The notes beneath the pieces are model-generated. The model was not told the origin of the DNA and made no database searches. It saw only the letters and a program-made list of their open reading frames with translations. Positions 46,750 through 54,082 of a DNA stretch of 64,000 nucleotides are shown here, piece by piece. The stretch's first letter is position 1. Every line of letters starts with the position of its first letter. This stretch comes from CAYSUS01 sp964434165 (lineage in GTDB: Bacteria; Planctomycetota; Planctomycetia; Pirellulales; Thermoguttaceae), in contig CAYSUS010000019.1 in assembly GCA_964434165.1 (NCBI GenBank), positions 1 through 64,000 of the forward strand. Direction: 5' to 3'. The position numbers and the translations under genes were made by a program.

Positions 46750-47889
46750 GTGTCCTTCCTCGATATGGACGGCCTGTTCAAGACCTTCCCCGGCGGCGTG
46801 CACGCGCTGACGGGGCTCTCGCTCGAGGTGCGCAAGGGCGAGCTGATGGTCCTCGTGGGGGCGTCCGGCTGCGGCAAAACCACGACGCTGCGGATCCTCG
46901 CCGGGCTGGAGCGGCCGGACGCGGGCAGGGTGCTTCTCGACGGCGAGGACCAGACCGCCCTGCCGCCGCGCCGGCGCGACGTGGCCATGGTCTTTCAGCA
47001 CCCGGCCCTCTACCCGCACCTTTGCGTGCGGCGAAACCTGGGCTTCGCGCTGGCCCTGCGCGGCACGCCCCGCGCCGAGATCGGCCGGCGGGTCCAAGAG
47101 GCGGCGGCCATGCTCGGGATCGAAGACCTGCTCGACCGCCGGCCGCGGACGCTCTCCGGCGGCCAGCAGCAGCGCGTGGCGCTGGGCAAGGCGATCGTGC
47201 GGCGCCCCAGGCTGTTCCTCCTCGACGAGCCGCTCTCCAGCCTCGACGGCCCGCTGCGTGCCCGCATGCGCCTGGAGATCCGCCGGCTCCAGGCCCGGCT
47301 CGGCGTGACCACGGTCCTGGTCACCCACGATGCCGGCGACGCCATGATGCTGGGCCATCGCGTGGCCGTGCTGTGGGGCGGGCGCGTGCGCCAGGTCGAT
47401 TCGCCCCAGACCCTCCTGCGGCGGCCGGCCGACCGCCAGGTGGCCGCCCTGATCGGCTCGCCGCCGATGAACCTGCTCGAGGGCCGCCTTCAGGAAACCG
47501 ACGCGGGCCTGCGGTTCCGCTGCGCGCGGATCGCGCTGGCCGTACCCGAGCCGTGGCGGGGTCCGCTCCGCGAGGCGTCCGGCGGCCCGATCGTGCTCGG
47601 CGTGCGCCCCGAACACCTCGTCCTCGTGCCGGGCATCGGGCGCGCGCACGCGGCCGTGGAGGCCGTGGAGCCGGCTGGGCCGGACAACCTGGTCCACCTT
47701 TTCGCCGCGGGACAGCCCCTGGTCGCCCGGGTCGATCCCCGCCAGGCCTTCTGCCCCGGCCAGCAGGTCGATCTCTCCTTCGCCCCCGGCAGCCTCCACT
47801 TCTTCAGCGCCGCCACCGGCGCCGCGATCCCCGCTCCCCCGGCACAGCCCGACGCGCGAGCGAGGGACCGCGCGCAACCCGACGCGTAG
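46750..47889 (+). CDS. Orphan ABC transporter ATPase (UgpC/MalK-like)
   Basis: The protein is 379 residues. The ATPase has Walker A GASGCGKTT, the Q-loop MVFQHPALYP, signature LSGGQQQR, Walker B LFLLDEPLSSLDGPLR and switch VTHD. The C-terminal third is a TOBE/OB regulatory region (GVRPEHLVLVPG), as in CUT1 sugar importers. It has no permease or binding-protein gene nearby, so it may serve several importers or be misplaced. The start is GTG at 46750; an ATG at 46765 (MDGLFKTFPGGVHALTG) is equally plausible, and neither has a strong ribosome-binding site. The Ala/Pro-rich tail is probably disordered. Confidence 0.9.
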   Translation: MSFLDMDGLFKTFPGGVHALTGLSLEVRKGELMVLVGASGCGKTTTLRILAGLERPDAGRVLLDGEDQTALPPRRRDVAMVFQHPALYPHLCVRRNLGFALALRGTPRAEIGRRVQEAAAMLGIEDLLDRRPRTLSGGQQQRVALGKAIVRRPRLFLLDEPLSSLDGPLRARMRLEIRRLQARLGVTTVLVTHDAGDAMMLGHRVAVLWGGRVRQVDSPQTLLRRPADRQVAALIGSPPMNLLEGRLQETDAGLRFRCARIALAVPEPWRGPLREASGGPIVLGVRPEHLVLVPGIGRAHAAVEAVEPAGPDNLVHLFAAGQPLVARVDPRQAFCPGQQVDLSFAPGSLHFFSAATGAAIPAPPAQPDARARDRAQPDA

Positions 47890-48325
47890 GCGATGTCCGG
47901 GTCAACACACCACGGAGACGCGGAGGTCGCGGAGACGCCCGCCGCGGGGACCCCCGCAGGCCGTGAGCGCGCCGCACAGAAGCCTCAAGTGGCGGGAATG
48001 GGGGAAAGGCGGGCCGACCACCTCGATCAGCCCCGCGCGGCTATTCGGGCGATTTTGCGACCTTGGGCGCGTTAGGGCAACAACACCGCGTGGGGTTCAT
48101 GGACCCATTGACTGCACTTCGGCACCAGATATCCTGGGCACCAATGGTGCGCGGGATTCGGCCCCGGAGCGATGGGTGTTTATCCCTGTTCGCGACCCTG
48201 GCAGTGGAAAGCGACTCGCCGACATCCAACAGGTGGCGCACGGTCTTGGAAAGTGGTATTCGGTTTGCACTTGTGGGACGGTCCACGTCGAGTCACTTTC
48301 GATCAAACTGGGAAAGGTGACGCTC
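47890..48325. other. Non-coding region upstream of the RDD gene
   Basis: No gene is supported in this 436-base stretch; frames continuing from the RDD gene lack a ribosome-binding site. A CACGGAGACGCGGAGGTCGC iterated word lies near 47922. A promoter at 48108-48135 is the most gene-like signal. Local GC is lower than in the flanks. Confidence 0.5.
48108..48135 (+). promoter_or_regulatory. Sigma70-like promoter for the RDD gene
   Basis: TTGACT (48108-48113, 5 of 6 matches) and TATCCT (48130-48135, 4 of 6) are separated by 16 bp. The RDD ATG lies about 190 bases downstream. Confidence 0.5.
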
Positions 48326-48826
48326 ATGTCAGGAAACCCTTACGCCAGTCCCTCCTACTCCCCGGTCATGGATTCCGACGTCGCGGTCCGGCCCGAGGAA
48401 ATGCGCGTCGCGTCCCAGGGCAAGCGCTTCTTGAACATGCTCGTCGATTCGATTCTCATCCATGTCCTCTCGTGGATCGCGGGATTCGTGATCGGTGTTT
48501 TCTACGCTTACTTCAAGGTATCGACTGGCAGCGTAATCACGCCTGAGGACGAGGCGTGGCTCAGCATCGTCGGTCTCCTTGTCGGCATGTTGGTTTTTGT
48601 GGCATACTTCGTCGTCACCGAGACGGTGTTTCAGAGGACCCTGGCCAAGTTCCTGACCGGTACGATCGTCGTGACCGCGGACGGGAGACGTCCGCCGTTC
48701 AGTCAGATCGTCGGGCGATCCTTTGCCCGCATCATCCCCTTCGAGGCCTTTTCCTTCCTTGGCAGCCGGCAACCCGTCGGCTGGCACGACTCGCTATCGG
48801 GGACGCGCGTGGTGGTGGCGCGATAG
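48326..48826 (+). CDS. RDD-family membrane protein
   Basis: The protein is 166 residues. The RDD start reads QGKRFLNMLVDSILIHVLS, with the conserved Arg and Asp of the first helix. A second helix (LSIVGLLVGMLVFVAYFVV) and the QRTLAKFLTGTIVVTADG loop follow, then RSFARIIPF and a short end, so three helices in all. Function is unknown; some RDD proteins move ions. GGAAAGGTGA stands just upstream of the ATG at 48326. The gene is less GC-rich by eye than its neighbours, a possible sign of transfer. Confidence 0.85.
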   Translation: MSGNPYASPSYSPVMDSDVAVRPEEMRVASQGKRFLNMLVDSILIHVLSWIAGFVIGVFYAYFKVSTGSVITPEDEAWLSIVGLLVGMLVFVAYFVVTETVFQRTLAKFLTGTIVVTADGRRPPFSQIVGRSFARIIPFEAFSFLGSRQPVGWHDSLSGTRVVVAR

Positions 48827-49029
48827 GAAAGTGAACGCGGCGAAGGAGCGCTGCGGAACGATGCCGAGGACCCCGGTCCGCCGTTGGAGTGGAGTTTGAC
48901 CCTCCTCGGTCACACCGAAAACCGGGTAAGCACCATCTCGCTTCGGCGGGAGCGTTCCGTACGCGAGCGGTTCGGGCCGGCAAAGCGGCCGCAGAAGGCG
49001 GCGCGGTCGCGAGTCGATCGATCGCCCCG

Positions 49030-49275
49030 CTACTCGTCCTCGTATCCCTCGGGCTTCTCCCGCTCGCGGCGCTTGCTGGAGTTGCAGACCAGGAGGAGGC
49101 CCAAGGCGATCCCCAGGATCGTCAGGCCGTAGCACTGCACGTAGCTGCCGCCGCCCCCGCCCTTCTTCGAGGCCGCGTCGCCCGCCTGGGCCCAGGCCGC
49201 GGCCGCCCCCCCGAGCCATGTGACCGCGGCAATCATCAAGGTGGCCAGATGCCGTCGGAGGCGTCTTGGAAACAT
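49030..49275 (-). CDS. Small secreted/membrane protein, Gly-rich with one TM helix
   Basis: The protein is 81 residues: a signal-like N-terminus (LATLMIAAVTWLGGAAAAWA), a Gly-rich linker (KKGGGGGSY), one transmembrane helix (LTILGIALGLLLVC) and a charged tail (SSKRREREKPEGYEDE). Small proteins of this plan are frequent in planctomycetes but uncharacterised. The start at 49275 is the likely one; 49305 is also possible. There is no clear ribosome-binding site. Confidence 0.65.
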   Translation of the reverse strand: MFPRRLRRHLATLMIAAVTWLGGAAAAWAQAGDAASKKGGGGGSYVQCYGLTILGIALGLLLVCNSSKRREREKPEGYEDE

Positions 49276-49511
49276 GATGGGAGATTCTCGTATGGAAGGT
49301 CGCATCCGAACGGCGCTCGCCGCAAACCGTCCATTCTATCCTCCGCCGCCGGCGCTGCAAACGCGGAGAAAAAGAGCTGCGTCCCCTTTTTCCAACGTGG
49401 ATTTCCGCCCGGCCACCTGCTAGGTTGAGGGCTCGTCGGCGTAGGACCCCTTTTCCCTTCCCCATTGCCGCGGGCGCTTCGTGGAAGCTGCACGCGACAG
49501 GAGCCCTGTGG

Positions 49512-50849
49512 ATGCGAGCCCCTGCTTGTTGCGCGATCCTGGTCGGTCTTGTGCTTGTCGGCTGCTCGGGCCAGAGCGACTCGGGCCGGGCGACGTCGTC
49601 GCGGCCCCGCCCCAAGTCGGAGTCCACTACCGCACCGCCGGCCGAAACCGCCCCGGCTGCCCGACCTGAAGACGCCCCGGAGGGCCCCTATTGGCCCCGC
49701 TTCCACGGCCCCGACGGCAGCAACCTCTCGCCCGAAACGGGCCTGTTGAAGGAGTGGCCCGAGGGCGGCCCTCCGCTGGTCTGGACCGCGGAGGGCATCG
49801 GCCACGGGTTCTCGACCGTGAGCCTGGCCGGAGGGATGATCTTCACCGACGGCAACGTCGGCAGCGATACGACAATCACCGCCCTGGACCTGGCCGGCAA
49901 CACGCTCTGGCAGAAGCCGAACGGCCCGGCCTGGACCGGCTCGCACCCGGGCTCGCGGGGCACGCCGACCTACGACTCGGGCCGCATCTACCACGAGAGC
50001 CCGCTGGGCAGCCTGGTCTGCCTGGAGGCCAAGACCGGCGCGCTGGTCTGGGGACTGAACATCCTCAGCGAGTTCGGCGCGGAGAACATCCAGTGGGCCC
50101 TGGCCGAGTCGGTCCTGATCGACGGCGACCACGTGATCTGCTGCCCGGGCGGCACCCAGGGAAGCGTGGTGGCGCTGGACAAGCGATCGGGCGAGACCGT
50201 CTGGGCCGCGCCGGGCACCGGCCACGCGGCCAGCTACGCCTCGCCCATGCTCGCCGAGCAGGACGGCCTGCGCATGGTGCTCACCATGAACGCCAAGTCG
50301 CTGTTGGGCGTCAACGCCGACACGGGCGAGTTGCTCTTCGAGTTCCCCCACGAGACTTCCTACGACGTCAACGCCTTTTCGCCGCTCTACCACGACGGGC
50401 ACATCTTCATCAGCACGGGCTACGGGTCGGGCTCGGTGCTGGTCAAGGTCACCGTCGATGGGAAGAAGGCCCGCGTGGCCCAGGTCTGGGAAAGCAAGGA
50501 GCTGGACAACCATCACGGGGGCGTGCTGCTTCTGGGCAATTACCTCTACGGCTCGACGTTCCGCGGCAAGTGGGTGTGCCTCGACTGGCAGTCCGGTCAG
50601 ACGCAGTACGCCCAAAGCGGCGTGGGCAAGGGCTCGCTGACCTACGCCGACGGCATGCTCTACTGCTTCAGCGAGAAGCGTCGCGTGGGCCTCGTGAAGG
50701 CCACGCCCGAGGCCCACGAGGTGGTCAGCCAGTTCACCCTTCCCTCCGGCGGCAAGGGGAGCAGTTGGGCCCACCCCGTCGTCATCGGCGGGCGCCTCTA
50801 TCTCCGGCACAGTGACAAGCTGTTTGCGTACGACGTAAGTGCCAGGTGA
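49512..50849 (+). CDS. PQQ-like beta-propeller lipoprotein
   Basis: The protein is 445 residues. The lipobox is LVLVGC with Cys near residue 18. A Pro/Thr/Ala-rich spacer (20-60) leads to a WPRFHGPDGSNLSPETGLLKEW opening, typical of planctomycete PQQ-like proteins. Repeated propeller blades follow, each with a variant of the [VL]xALDxxTGxxxW tryptophan-docking motif (ITALDLAGNTLW, LVCLEAKTGALVW, VVALDKRSGETVW, WVCLDWQSGQTQY). No obvious quinone-binding residues were identified, so it may be a non-enzymatic propeller. The ATG at 49512 follows GGAGCC; the frame further upstream lacks signal character. It lies upstream of the heparinase-like gene on the same strand. Confidence 0.88.
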   Translation: MRAPACCAILVGLVLVGCSGQSDSGRATSSRPRPKSESTTAPPAETAPAARPEDAPEGPYWPRFHGPDGSNLSPETGLLKEWPEGGPPLVWTAEGIGHGFSTVSLAGGMIFTDGNVGSDTTITALDLAGNTLWQKPNGPAWTGSHPGSRGTPTYDSGRIYHESPLGSLVCLEAKTGALVWGLNILSEFGAENIQWALAESVLIDGDHVICCPGGTQGSVVALDKRSGETVWAAPGTGHAASYASPMLAEQDGLRMVLTMNAKSLLGVNADTGELLFEFPHETSYDVNAFSPLYHDGHIFISTGYGSGSVLVKVTVDGKKARVAQVWESKELDNHHGGVLLLGNYLYGSTFRGKWVCLDWQSGQTQYAQSGVGKGSLTYADGMLYCFSEKRRVGLVKATPEAHEVVSQFTLPSGGKGSSWAHPVVIGGRLYLRHSDKLFAYDVSAR

Positions 50850-50990
50850 GCGAACCGAAGCACGGGAGTCGGGAACCTTAACTCGCGCGACACGCCTGGT
50901 GCATGGAGAAGCCTTTCGAGAGAAGACCCCGACACCATTCCGCTCGCCTTCCTCCCGACCCGTTCCCGTTTTCCCTGGAGGTCTCTCCCC

Positions 50991-53141
50991 ATGCTTCCAT
51001 TGCTCGGGTCGCTGCTTCTTCCGGTGCTTCTCGCTGCGGGCGACTCGCAAGGCCCGCGCTTGACCGACGCCGAGCTCTTCCAGGCCATGGACCTGGGCGC
51101 GGACCAGTGGGCCGAAGTCCGCCGCTTCGTCCAGGCCGAGGAGTGGGCATCCGCCAAGCGTGCCTATGCCGCGCGGTTCCGCGCGCGGACCTCGCCGAAG
51201 TGGCCGGGCGCCGTGCACGAGCGGCCGAAGCCGCCCGAAAGGCGGCCCGCCACCGCCGATGCCGACCGCCTGCTCAGCCACCAGTGGAAGTGGCAGCGGG
51301 AGTGGTTCGACCTGGGACCCGACATCGACTGGTCGTCGAACCAGATGACCGAGGGCGAATCGGCCACCGTGGAGTGGAACGCCTCGCTCAATCGGCACTT
51401 CCACTTCCGCACCCTCTGCCGCGCCTACCTCCGCACCGGCGAGGAGAAGTACGCCGCCGAGGTCGTCGCCCAGATGATCGACTGGATCGAGGACTGCCCC
51501 GTGCTTCTCGACCGCTCGGGCAACTCACCCTACCACTACGGCTGGGAGACGCTCAACGCGGCGTGCCGGGCGGGCGACACGTGGCCGGGCGCCCTGCACT
51601 CGATCCTGCCCAGCCGGTCGCTCACCGACGAGGCCCTGTGCACGATCGTCAAGTCGCTCGTGGAGCACGCCCGGCACCTCGATCGCTGGCCCACGCGGAG
51701 CGGCAACTGGCTGACGGCCGAGTCCAAGGCCCTGTTCATCGTGGGCACGCTGTTGCCGGAATTCCGCGAGGCGCGCCAGTGGCGGGCCCACGCCATCGAG
51801 CGCCTCTACCGGCAGCTTCACACCGACGTGTACCCGGACGGCCTGGAGATCGAGCTGGCCCTGGGCTACAACAACTGGGTGCTGCGCAACTTCGCCGAGG
51901 TGCTCGAGTTGGCCCGGCTCAACGACCTCACGGGCGAGCTGCCCGACGATTACCTCAAGCGCATGGAGGCGATGTACGACTACCAGGCCGGCGCCTGCCG
52001 GCCCGACGGGCGCGTGCCGGGGCTGAACGACTCCGGCGACGCCTCGCCCACCGGGCTGCTCGAGGCCGGCCACGGCTACTTCCCCCACCGCAAGGACTTC
52101 CTCTGGATCGCCACGGCGGGCGAAAGGGGCGAGAAGCCGACCAAGACCTCCGTGGCCTTCCCGTACGCAGGCCACTACGTGATGCGGTCGGGCTGGGACC
52201 GCCACGCCCGCTACCTGCTCTTCGACGCCGGCCCCTTCGGCTCCGGCCACCAGCACGAGGACAAGCTCCATCTGGTGCTTTACGCCTATGGACGCCCGCT
52301 CCTGCTCGACGCGGGCAACTACATGTACGACCGCTCTCGATGGCGCCGCTACGTCCTCTCTACCCGGGGGCACAACACGATCCGCATCGATGGCCACGAC
52401 CAGAACCGCCGCCGCGACCGCGCCACCTGGGTCCTCGGGCAGCCCTTCCAGCCCCTGGACAACCCCTGGGTCGCGGACGAGGCCTTCGACTACTGCGTGG
52501 GACGCTATGAGTCGGGCTACGGGCCCCAGCGCTCGATCGACGTGACGCACACCCGGGCGGTGGTGTTCGTCAAGCCCGACTATTGGATCCTCGTCGATAC
52601 GCTCCACGCCGGCGACGACGCGGAGCACGGCTTCGAGTCGCTGTTCCATCTTGGCGCCGACGAGGCCCGGGTCGATCCGCAGTCCGGCGCCATAGCCACC
52701 TGCAACGAGGACGCGGCCAACCTGGTGGTGTGGCCGGTCTCCGCGGGGGATCTCGCGGCGCGCGTGGTCAAGGGCGTGGAGCAGGAGCCGGTGCAGGGCT
52801 GGGCCCAGGGGCCGTGGCGTCCCGTGCCCACCGCGATCGCCACCGGCAAGTTCGTCCGCAAGGCGAAGATTGTGACGCTGCTCTACCCCCTCAAGCCGAA
52901 CGCGGAGAACCCCGTGCGCTCGGTGAAGCTCGCGCCGGTACGCTCGGGAGGCAAGGTGGCCGAGGACGCCGTGGCCGTGGCGATCGACCTGGCCGACGGG
53001 GCGCGGCACTGCCTGCTGGTGGCCGAGCGACCGGGCGTGGATCGGGAGTGGGAGGGCGGATCGACCCGAGCCGCGCTGGCCGGGCTGATCCGCTCGGGCG
53101 ACACGACGCGGCCTTTCGAGCTGCCCGCCGAAGGGAAGTAG
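50991..53141 (+). CDS. Heparinase II/III-family polysaccharide lyase (secreted)
   Basis: The protein is 716 residues with a signal peptide (LPLLGSLLLPVLLAAGDS). An N-terminal alpha-toroid (about 60-370, with ATVEWNASLNRHFHF and GNWLTAESKAL) is followed by a heparinase II/III beta-sandwich. GSGHQHEDKL carries His420, His422 and Asp424, the typical metal/active-site cluster, and RGHNTIRIDG is a further core motif. The C-terminal region is a beta-sandwich. Substrates of this family include heparin, alginate and other uronic acid polymers; the window does not decide. GGAGG at 50979-50983 precedes the ATG. It ends 13 bases before a convergent small gene. Confidence 0.9.
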   Translation: MLPLLGSLLLPVLLAAGDSQGPRLTDAELFQAMDLGADQWAEVRRFVQAEEWASAKRAYAARFRARTSPKWPGAVHERPKPPERRPATADADRLLSHQWKWQREWFDLGPDIDWSSNQMTEGESATVEWNASLNRHFHFRTLCRAYLRTGEEKYAAEVVAQMIDWIEDCPVLLDRSGNSPYHYGWETLNAACRAGDTWPGALHSILPSRSLTDEALCTIVKSLVEHARHLDRWPTRSGNWLTAESKALFIVGTLLPEFREARQWRAHAIERLYRQLHTDVYPDGLEIELALGYNNWVLRNFAEVLELARLNDLTGELPDDYLKRMEAMYDYQAGACRPDGRVPGLNDSGDASPTGLLEAGHGYFPHRKDFLWIATAGERGEKPTKTSVAFPYAGHYVMRSGWDRHARYLLFDAGPFGSGHQHEDKLHLVLYAYGRPLLLDAGNYMYDRSRWRRYVLSTRGHNTIRIDGHDQNRRRDRATWVLGQPFQPLDNPWVADEAFDYCVGRYESGYGPQRSIDVTHTRAVVFVKPDYWILVDTLHAGDDAEHGFESLFHLGADEARVDPQSGAIATCNEDAANLVVWPVSAGDLAARVVKGVEQEPVQGWAQGPWRPVPTAIATGKFVRKAKIVTLLYPLKPNAENPVRSVKLAPVRSGGKVAEDAVAVAIDLADGARHCLLVAERPGVDREWEGGSTRAALAGLIRSGDTTRPFELPAEGK

Positions 53142-53154
53142 GACCCGGCCGAGA

Positions 53155-53307
53155 CTACTTCTTCGATTCCCCGACCCCGGAGAAGACCCAGCCCAGGGCG
53201 CCGCCGATCACGCCGCCCCAGAACCACCAGGTGCCATCGGGGTAGAGCATGGTCGCGGCGTAGGCCCCGCCTGCAAAGCCCGCGACGACGAAGAGAAGGG
53301 TCTTCAT
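53155..53307 (-). CDS. 50-aa membrane protein
   Basis: A complete 50-codon frame reads MKTLLFVVAGFAGGAYAATM, then LYPDGTWWFWGGVIGGALGW and VFSGVGESKK. It encodes two short hydrophobic helices joined by a Trp-rich turn (DGTWWFW). The N-terminal helix may be a signal or a first transmembrane segment. No family is recognised and no strong ribosome-binding site precedes it, but the composition is clearly protein-like and it sits neatly in a small convergent gap. Confidence 0.5.
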   Translation of the reverse strand: MKTLLFVVAGFAGGAYAATMLYPDGTWWFWGGVIGGALGWVFSGVGESKK

Positions 53308-53473
53308 GGAATGGCGCTCAATCCGGCCAGCTTAAGGAAATAACCGAAGGCGGCTCTCCGGATTGTACTGGCCGGGGCGCCTCTGCGAAGGCGCCGACCG
53401 TTAGAAACGCGTTAGAGCCGCGCGGCGAGGGCACGACTCCCGTCCGCTTCGCGTCGTGAGGGCGTTCCGCGCG

Positions 53474-53884
53474 TCATCGAGTCGCGGGAACGAAGCGAAA
53501 CTCCCACCCTGCCGCGACCTCCGGCAGACGCCGAAGCGTGGCGCGGCCGCGAAGCCGCGATCCGGCCAGATCCACGATCACCGCGTCCTCGTCTTCCGAG
53601 AGCGGCGCGTACGTGCCCGAGTCCCAGCGCGTCACGTGGCCGCGGCCTCGCGAGATCGGCCCCTCGCAATCCAGGTAGGCCTCGCGGTGATCGGCCAAGG
53701 GCTCGGCCGCGATCGCGCCCGCGGCGTCGGGCGGCCGCTCCAGGGCCCAAGTCCGCAGCGCCCCGCCGCGCTGGAGCATGAAGTCCCAGTGCCGCCCTCG
53801 TGGGGCGTCGTGCTCGAGCACGACGAAGCGCGGCCCCGATTGCCGCCGCGCGCACTCCGAAGATGACTCGGCGCTGCCACCCAT
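53474..53884 (-). CDS. Stand-alone LigD-type 3'-phosphoesterase domain
   Basis: The protein is 136 residues and matches the phosphoesterase module of DNA ligase D. VVLEHDAPRGRHWDFMLQ carries the first His, the second His and the metal-binding Asp, and GRGHVTRWDSGTY carries the later His and Tyr. It would remove 3'-phosphates or ribonucleotides at DNA ends during repair. The ligase and polymerase parts are absent, and no Ku gene is in the window. The ATG at 53884 is preferred because GGAGCAGC lies 7 bases upstream; a start at 53920 is possible. Such stand-alone modules are known in some bacteria and archaea. Confidence 0.85.
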   Translation of the reverse strand: MGGSAESSSECARRQSGPRFVVLEHDAPRGRHWDFMLQRGGALRTWALERPPDAAGAIAAEPLADHREAYLDCEGPISRGRGHVTRWDSGTYAPLSEDEDAVIVDLAGSRLRGRATLRRLPEVAAGWEFRFVPATR

Positions 53885-54082
53885 CGTGCTGCTCCACGTG
53901 TGCCGTGCGTGGCATGCCACGTAGTCCTAATGCGGTACGACCGCAACCGAATGGGGAATGCTCCCTCAATTGGACCGCTCCCGTTGGCCGCTCGGTCGAA
54001 CATGCGCGCATCACGCGCCCATGTCCCGCTGTAAGACTCTACCATGCCCACGCTGCGCGAGGGCATGCCACCCGACCGCGCG

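Noticed and set aside
46750..47889. Molybdate transport ATPase (ModC) because of the adjacent molbindin
   Set aside because: The C-terminal region matches MalK/UgpC-type TOBE segments, and no modA or modB gene is near.
48041..48286. 81-residue minus-strand frame upstream of the RDD gene
   Set aside because: No ribosome-binding site, no domain and poor codon pattern; the region fits a promoter and leader better.
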